From contig NC_061116.1 in NCBI RefSeq assembly GCF_002878395.1, positions 119,884,692 to 119,948,691 on the forward strand: 64,000 bases of DNA, in the 5' to 3' direction. This document shows positions 57,318 through 64,000 of this stretch, in pieces. Position 1 is the first letter of the stretch. Every line of letters starts with the position of its first letter. Position numbers and translations under genes: made by a program. The stretch is from Capsicum annuum (taxonomy: Eukaryota > Streptophyta > Magnoliopsida > Solanales > Solanaceae). Below the pieces are notes generated by a model. It saw only the letters and a program-made list of their open reading frames with translations, was not told where the DNA came from and made no database searches.

Positions 57318-59115
57318 TAACTCTCTGATGTAGAGCTTGGCATAATCCTCGGCTGAATAAGAGGTATGGACTGGAAGGAAATGAGTTGATTTGGTCATCC
57401 TATCTATAATGACCCAAACTGAATTATACTGATGACGAGTACGAGACAAACCCATCACATAGTCCATGTTCACTTCTTCCCACTTCCAAGTAGGAATAGT
57501 GAACTCCTACATAGGCCCACTAGGCTTCTGATGCTCTATCTTAACCTGCTGATATGTAGAGCACCTAGCCTCAAAATCTGTGATATCTCTCTTCATCCCA
57601 CTCCACCAATAAATCTCCCACAAGCCATGGTACATCTTAGTGGCCCCTGGATGAATAGAGTAGCGTGCACCATGCGCTTCTGCAAGAATTCGTTGCCTCA
57701 AGTCATTTACACCTGGCATAAAAAGGCGACCCTAACAATGCAATACACCATCTCCCCCTTGAGAGAAAACCTCTACTTTCTGGTCCTTGACTGACTTTTT
57801 CAACTTGACAAGGCTGGGATCTCTATCCTACTTTTATTTCACCTAGAAACTAGAGATGATTCTTAACTACTCTGAACCCATATATCACCCTCTTCTGTAT
57901 CGACTAAGCGAACACCTAGTCTGGTAAGCTAATGATCTACCTTAGCTAACTTCTTCTTACTGTCCTCAACATGAGAAACACTACCCATAGAAAATCTACT
58001 GAGAGCATCGGCCACTACGTTGGCCTTGCCCGGATGGTAAAGGACACTTATGTCATAATATTTCAAGAGCTCTAACCTCCTCCTCTGATGAATATTGAGA
58101 TCTTTTTGGGAAAAGACATAATAAAGGCTCTTATGATCTGAGAACACATCTACATAAACTCCGTAAAGATAATGCCTCCAAATTTTTAAGGCAAATACTA
58201 CGGCTGTTAACTCAAGATCATGAGTAGGATAATTTTTCTCATGGGGTTTAAGCTGTCTGGAGGCGTAGGCTATGACCTTACTATGTTGCATGAGAAAACA
58301 ATCCAAACCTACACTGGATGCATCACAATACACTACAAAACCATCTGAACCATTTGGAAGAGCCAAAACTAGAGCAGAGGTGAGTCGAGTCTTTAACTCC
58401 TTAAAACTCTTATCGTAAGGATCTAACCACTGAAACTTGACTTTCTTCTGAGTCAATATGGACATAGGGGATGCAATAAAAGAAAATTTCTTAACAAATC
58501 ATCTGTAATAGCTAGCCAAACCCAAGAAACTCCTTATATCTGATGGAGAGATAGGTCTGGGCCAGTTTTTTACTGCTTCGGTCTTTTAAGGATCAACCCT
58601 AATGCCATCACTGGAAATGATATGACCAAGGATTAATATTGACCTTAGCCAAAACTTGCACTTACTGAATTTGTGAACAGTTGATGATCTCTGAAAGTCT
58701 GAATCACGATTCTGAGATGGTCTACGTGATCACGCTCACTGTGGAAATAGACCAGGATATCATCTATAAAAACTATGATGAACATGTGTAAGTACTATTT
58801 GAACAAACGGTTTATCAAGTCCATGAAAGTTTTTTAGGCCTTGGTAAGACCAAAGGGCATGACTAGGAATTCAAAGTGACCATACCGAGTAGGGAAGGCT
58901 ATTTTCAGAATGTCATATTCTCTGACTCTGACCTAATGATAGCCTGATCTGAGGTTTATTTTTGAGAAATAACTAGCACCCTGAAGTTGGTCAAACAGGT
59001 CATCAATTTAGGGAAGTGGATACTTGTTCTTGATCGTGACTTTATTGAGCTGGCGGTAATCAATACATATTTTGAGAGAATTATCTTTCTTGCGCACGAA
59101 TAAGACTGGTGCACG
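57318..59115 (-). pseudogene. Element B RT, RNase H and integrase N-terminal part
   Basis: RNase H 58465-57929 is open for 178 codons and keeps [38 protein letters not shown] and [15 protein letters not shown], so all catalytic positions look intact. Integrase zinc end: HPGATKMYHGLWEIYWWSGMK (57507-57719). RT lies in broken frames to 59115, including a [14 protein letters not shown] box near 58760. At the 59115 end the RT fingers stop abruptly in the [11 protein letters not shown] motif and LTR sequence begins. Confidence 0.82.
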
Positions 59116-60000
59116 CCACATGAACATAATCAACCCATAGCATTAATAGCATAATCTATAGTATAAAATTTGATTCTTGGGCTTCACGGATCAAAGGAAT
59201 CCATGAATAAATACTATGAATACCTTCATACATGATTTTATGAAGATTTAAGGTGGAATTTTCTTATATTTAAATCCCCACTTGAGAACCCTAATTGTTT
59301 CTTGAGAGAATTTGAGAGAAGTGACTATATTTTGGTTGAATTAGGGCTAAATTCCGTGTTATAGGCCTATATAGGGGTGGGAAATACCTATTCTGCCCTT
59401 ATAATAACTCAAAAAAATGGGATTTTTATGTCACTTGGGCCATAATATATGCGGCGCACAACTTATTGTGTAAGCTAGGCTGTGCGGAGCACAACTTATT
59501 ACGTAAGCTAGGTTGTGCGGCGCACAACTTATCGCCTAAGTTAGATTGTGCGTCGTACAACTTATGGCATAAGTTAGGTTGTGCGTGGCATAGCCATTCC
59601 AGTAGTCTTAGGCGATTTGTTAGGTGATGCACTCCACTTTGCAAAGCCATAACTTCTTACTCGAGTGTCGGATTTTGGTCAAATTGGTATCGTTGGAAAG
59701 CTAATTTGATTCTCTATAATTTGGTGGATCTAAATCTACCAAAATACCATATATACATCAAGTTATGCTTGTTAAACGGTGACTCTTAAGAAATCAAAAA
59801 CTAAAACTTGATGAATTCAAAAGCTCTTAGCTTGCCTTACTCTAAGTGACTCTTATGAATAAGCTTAACACATCATAAGCTCTCTTCTCACTAGGATACT
59901 CATTGTAAGTTATGTTCTCAAATATGAATCATAGGATAGGAGGTGTCATACGTAGGAACAATGGTTTATTTTCTAGCTTAGAAATATATGGGGTATTACA
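59116..60000 (-). repeat. Element B 5' LTR fragment
   Basis: 885 bp matching 52483-53383, including the hairpin minisatellite (59445-59600) and conserved block (59648-59740). The remaining ~1.8 kb towards the primer site is missing. Ends GGGGTATTACA at 60000. Confidence 0.85.
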
Positions 60001-60059
60001 TCGGTCCTAGATGGACTTGGGACACCTATTACGACAAGGCCCCAGGTCGAGTCGTGTCA

Positions 60060-63000
60060 ATATATCAAGTCAGCATACTAGTTTTCTCATCTAAGCTCTA
60101 TGTGAACATTTTGATTCTTAAATTTTTTTGAATACATATTAAACACTATAAACATGTGCGTCAATACATAGGTACTCAATTACACCATTTACAACTAGTT
60201 AAACACATAAAGATATCCTTGAAATTAGGCTAAACATGCATAAATAGTGACACTTAGAGTATAGATACACGTACGATTACCACCCCACACTTAAAGCCCA
60301 GTTCATCCTCGAACAAATGTTTAACTTGAGAATAATCTAAGAAAGACTGTAACATTACTACTACTACTAAGACACTTTAGCTAGAACTATGAAGACTACA
60401 CAAGTTCCACACCAAGCATATCATATAATAATTGAAAACATATGAACATTGCTTCAAAATATCCTAACCTCAAGAATTGACTCTACTAAGTTGGAAAACT
60501 CATGCATATTACTCAACAAAGAGATCCTGTAAATCACCCAATCATCAGCAAACATGTGCCCTCACTATAAGAGTATCACCCATATTCACTCACAAATATG
60601 TAATTTGTCACAAAAATGGGTGTAAGAATCAAACTTCGCTCACTTTCACAAGGAATTAACATATAACATAAGGTGAACCATAAGCTTTCCCTCAGTGTAG
60701 TACTCCACTAATATCAGAACAGCAAGGCTCAGAATCAAGTAAGACTTTAGGGGTTGTAATGTAAGCCAAGAGACATGTAAGAAATATTCTAGCCAGTAAT
60801 AGTGACTATCTTTCCTAATCACTTTAATACATCACAAATAACATTAAACTCCTCTCTAACCAACCACTTTTCACACCTTTTTTTCTTCCTACTTCTCTTC
60901 TATTTTTCCCCATCTCCTTAACCTAATTCACATATATAAGTAGGAAGTATTTTCTATCACACATAATTCACTTTTCATCAATTGGTCTTTTTATTAAATT
61001 GATTCTGACCATAACACATGCCTTTCCAACACACCAATAGGTACTATTTTGGGGCTTCACTTTTATTTTTCCCTTATTTAACTCTACACACCTTACCATT
61101 TTAATTTTTCACTAAAGAGCTTAGGAGATTTAGATCAAGTTCAGGCCAATTAAAAAAAGGGAATAGGCTACATACGAGACTACCAAAGAATAGTCTAATG
61201 CATCAACGAGGTTAACTAAGATCTTGCAATAAAGGTAGACAAAGAGGGTATAAAATATGTCTATAAAATAAATATATATATATATCATCTTCTTAATACA
61301 ACATTCTTTATTTTACTTTGCACATACACCAGCCAAGTTCTAGACATCAATATACAACAAAGAATGCAACAAAAGACTTCACTTACACATGGCATAAGCT
61401 CAAATCAAGTAGGATCACTATAGTCTCTAAACCAAGAAATAATGAGAGTTCAAAATTAATCCAACATCGCACAAGAGTCATATAAATGAGTCTAGGTGTC
61501 TCAAAAATAGTCATACAACATTCTTTCACATTTATAACCCACTTGCATCATGTAATCATACATAGCACTTAGCAAGAAAATCTCATTTAATCCTAATTAA
61601 AATTTAAAATTACTCCTAAAAAACAAAAAAAATACTAGGTTTAAAGGACGTTCCCTCCAAAAAGAACCAAAAAGAAAAACCAAGGAGTGGGTGAGGTGTG
61701 CCCCTACTAGACTGACACCATGAAAAAGAAATAAAGATAAAATCATTTTGTACTTTTCCATATTTAGTCAATACTACAAAATAACCAAAAATAGAAATCC
61801 TATAATAGCACTTCTTCCTAAGCAATTGGAAGATTTACCTCCCCACACTTAAAATCACACTTTGTTCCCAAATTATAACTGAAAAGTAAGGATAGAAATT
61901 CTCACTAAGGCCTCTAGTCCTAACTAGTAGAATCTTAATCATCAAACAGGTTCGATGGACCCCATATTCAGTCTTTTCTATGCTCCTTAGCTCAGGTCAT
62001 AGGTACTCAAACTTTACATCAACTTGTGACTCAAAACAATCTAAAACAATGGTGATATTAAGTTAAAACAAGAAAATAAAATACCTATCTTAACTTGGGT
62101 TGCCTCTCAAGCAGTGCCTGATTTATCATTGTAGCATGACTCATATTACTACTTTCTTCCATATTATTTCAACCTCTTTCTCCTACTTGGAGCCCATCTT
62201 GTTACTCTTTTTTGACATATTGACTACTTACTCTTAAGGTCTGCAACTCTTTTCACCCCTTTCTTTCAGGATCCTCTTTACGTTTCTCAGCTATATACTT
62301 AATTGGTGCTTTGGACTACTCTATGAGATAGTACAAAAATGTCATTGGATGTTTGCACTCCACCACCCTACACTTATTCACTTCTATCACCATGATCATG
62401 CATAAATCCTTATAATATGAGGGTGTATTAAATATTTTATATGCCTTGAAGACCACCTCTGTATCATTCAGTCTTATTTTTAGAGTGATCTATTTCATAT
62501 TAATAAGTACTCCTCCAGTTTCTAAGAATGGATGTCCCAGAATCACCGAGATCTTATAATTCATTATATTCAAAAATAATAAAATAAGCAAGAATAATGA
62601 ACTTACCAACCTTATGAGAACATCCTCAATGATTCCTTCAGGCATGGGGCACTACTCTTGTTCCATCCACCATTTGGATCAGCAAAGAATATGGCCTCGT
62701 CTTTTCTAAACCTAAAGTATTAAAAACATATAGAGGTAAAGAATTTATGCTTGCCCCCCAAGTCACTTAGAACATGGACCACATTACTTTCACCAATTTG
62801 TATGGCGAGGGTAAAACTCCTAGGGTCCTTGAGCTTTTTCGACATCTTTTTTATTACCATTAAATTGTATTCCTCAGTAAGTACTACCATCTCAATGTCT
62901 CCAAGATTTGTCTTATTTGTCACCATATCCTTCAAGTAATTATACTTAGGAATTCCCTACAAAACATCTAACAATAGAAGTTTAATATGAAGTTCTCTAA

Positions 63001-63134
63001 ATGTGTTAATGAACTTCTTAAATCAAGCATCCCCCTTAGCCTTTGTAAGCTTTTGAGGAAATTATGGTGGTGGTGTCTCTTGTGTATGCTCAACTGCTTT
63101 TGCTTTTGGGTACTTAGACTTCCCTGAATTATCC
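60060..63134 (-). mobile_element. Second Tat/Athila-like element D2, truncated at both ends
   Basis: Keeps about 220 bases of 3' LTR (60060-60279, similar to 15235-15458), a purine tract (complement CCACCCCACACTTAAAGCC at 60280), the same noncoding region as D (60300-62150) and a decayed protease. It breaks off at about 63134 before gag. The plus-strand frame 60477-60659 corresponds to D 15660-15840 and is not a gene. Confidence 0.7.
62380..62800 (-). pseudogene. Element D2 protease fragment
   Basis: Minus-strand translation shows a DLGGKHKFF..YVFNTLGL version of the DLGAS active-site block near 62715-62765, followed by ...DILVTLGHPFLETGGVLINMK-type residues near 62500-62560. The usual Ser of DLGAS is lost. 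Neighbouring upstream sequence ESNVVHVLSDLG and KKMSKKLKDPRSF matches D 17760-17830. Confidence 0.6.
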
Positions 63135-64000
63135 TAGAGTGAAGAGTGCTTTTGAGGTGAAACATGTTCAAAGGAAATACTTAGAGCAAAGTAGAATGAA
63201 GAGCTTTTGATTCGATCAAAGTTTTGGTATTCGATCCTACAAGGTCAACTTTGAATGTTTATAACTTATGGAATATATGTAATTTTAGATCTCAACACCT
63301 ACAAAATTATAGATAATTGAGTCCTTTTCCAATGTATATAATTTTGCCTTAATCTGATACCTGACTAAAAAGTTATGAACATATTCATAAGTAACCAATG
63401 AGGGTCTGCAATTTCAGTATGGAAAGAACCTTATGCTCCATGATAAGCAGTATGGCACAAATCTTATACTCCATGATAAGCATCATGGAATGGATCTTAT
63501 TCAGCAATGCTAAAACTCGTATTTATCTAAAGTTTTTTAAGGGTAAATAAGTCATTTATGCCCTAAGTTGTCCTTACCTGATATATCTGTGAATTGATCA
63601 TTCCATAACCCCAAACCTCATCAAATAAAGAATTCCTCTTCTCCCAAATCCTTAAGAATACCAAATAAGGGTCTTTATTCTAGAATTCAACTTTCAATGA
63701 TTTAAATTCATGATTCCCATCGAGAATTCAAGAAAATTCAGGTATGTGAGATATTCATCAATGGGTTTATTCCACCCATTGAATCCCAAGAATCACTTAT
63801 TTTACTAGTATAAACCTTTTTCTATCTTTTTATGAAATCTCAATGTCAAATAAAATTTTACTCAATTTTCTCTTAATGGTTTTGAATATAAATCATGAGA
63901 ATGTGTTTCCCCATGTGAATTATGTTATTACATCCTTTATAATCTCAGTCACCCATGTCATGTTTAGTTAATACCAAGTTAATTATCAATTTGTGGATAG
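63135..64000 (+). mobile_element. Chromovirus-type LTR (family H), 5'-truncated, runs off window
   Basis: Plus-orientation relative of the A/B LTRs. GAAGAGCTTTTGATTCGATCAAAG (63200) parallels the inverse of the A LTR near 44000. The conserved block GCCTTAATCTGATACC...AAAAAGTTATG is at 63290-63400. A repeat module with two copies of CTCCATGATAAGCA lies at 63415-63505. The promoter-downstream part with TTCAGGTATGTGAGATATTC (63740) parallels the solo LTR at 55360. No TG start is seen; the junction with D2 is approximate. Confidence 0.6.

Larger units (their letters stand above)
41138..60000 (-). mobile_element. Tekay/Del-type chromovirus B, with nested A and a solo LTR
   Basis: 3' LTR is 41138-41456 plus 50999-53383 (2,704 bp without element A), then purine tract (complement 53387-53397), chromodomain and integrase end (53825-54725), solo-LTR insert (54731-57312), rest of integrase, RNase H and RT (57318-59115), then directly a piece of the 5' LTR (59116-60000). 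Flanks CCGGT (41133-41137) and TCGGT (60001-60005) fit a 5-bp duplication with one change. The rest of RT, protease, gag, primer site and about 1.8 kb of the 5' LTR are deleted. Confidence 0.85.
38191..60059 (+). mobile_element. Chromovirus C' (C family), 5'-truncated, 3' LTR split by element B
   Basis: Plus-strand relative of C retaining only the end of pol (chromodomain), the purine tract and the 3' LTR. The LTR runs 38577-41137 and, beyond element B and its target duplication, resumes to end at about 60059 (GTCGTGTCA). The last 54 bases match the plus-orientation LTR end of C (rc of 33153-33210): TTGGGACACC...CGACAAGGCC. The missing 5' part is not elsewhere in the window. Confidence 0.75.

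Noticed and set aside
1..64000. Antiviral, toxin or metabolic gene cluster
   Set aside because: Both strands were scanned through the translated frames; every recognisable motif belongs to retroelements, the LINE, the DNA transposon or the pararetrovirus.

Overview
This looks like a stretch of plant nuclear heterochromatin, most likely from a member of the nightshade family (Solanaceae). Three things suggest the family: an AT-rich endogenous caulimovirid of solendovirus-like layout, a LINE whose 3' end matches what I recall of the tobacco TS SINE with its TTG-repeat tail, and long (2.4-2.7 kb) LTRs of Tekay/Del-type chromoviruses that start TGTAATACCC. The genus cannot be decided from the sequence alone. 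I found no intact cellular gene, no tRNA or rRNA gene and no CRISPR array. Nearly all coding sequence belongs to decayed mobile elements, mostly on the minus strand.

Layout. (1) 1-5576, minus strand: a broken endogenous pararetrovirus running from its tRNA-Met primer site to RNase H, which leaves the window at base 1. (2) 5577-6085: a truncated chromovirus-type LTR. (3) 6086-10330, plus strand: a degraded element with a 'putative plant transposon protein' domain, followed by noncoding sequence that is the diverged inverse of element D's 3' region. (4) 10331-12126: unrecognised. (5) 12127-38190: remnant of a Tat-like element E, whose LTR is split by chromovirus C (12407-35561). The 3' LTR of C was hit separately by a 975-bp hAT-type nonautonomous transposon (12442-13416), a gag-protease-only Tat/Athila-like element D (13842-21327) and an RTE-type LINE (22857-27588). 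(6) 38191-60059, plus strand: 3' remnant of a second C-family copy (C'). Its LTR is split by chromovirus B (41138-60000). One LTR of B is split by chromovirus A (41457-50993), and the integrase of B is split by a solo LTR (54731-57312). (7) 60060-63134: second D-like element. (8) 63135-64000: a plus-strand chromovirus-type LTR running off the end.

The nesting is supported by target-site duplications: exact for D (AGTGA), the solo LTR (CTGAC) and the hAT element (GTAATGGG), and with one mismatch for A, B, C and the LINE. Removing the three inserts from the split LTR of C leaves 2,412 bp, against 2,409 bp for its partner, which independently supports the reconstruction. Three 100-base N gaps are present; each is flanked by a duplicated sequence, so the sequence around them should be treated as assembly artefact until checked.

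The most unusual observations are a second, degenerate retropepsin-like domain between the movement protein and the protease of the pararetrovirus, and a family-specific, hairpin-prone short repeat module at the same place, just upstream of the TATA box, in several related LTR families.
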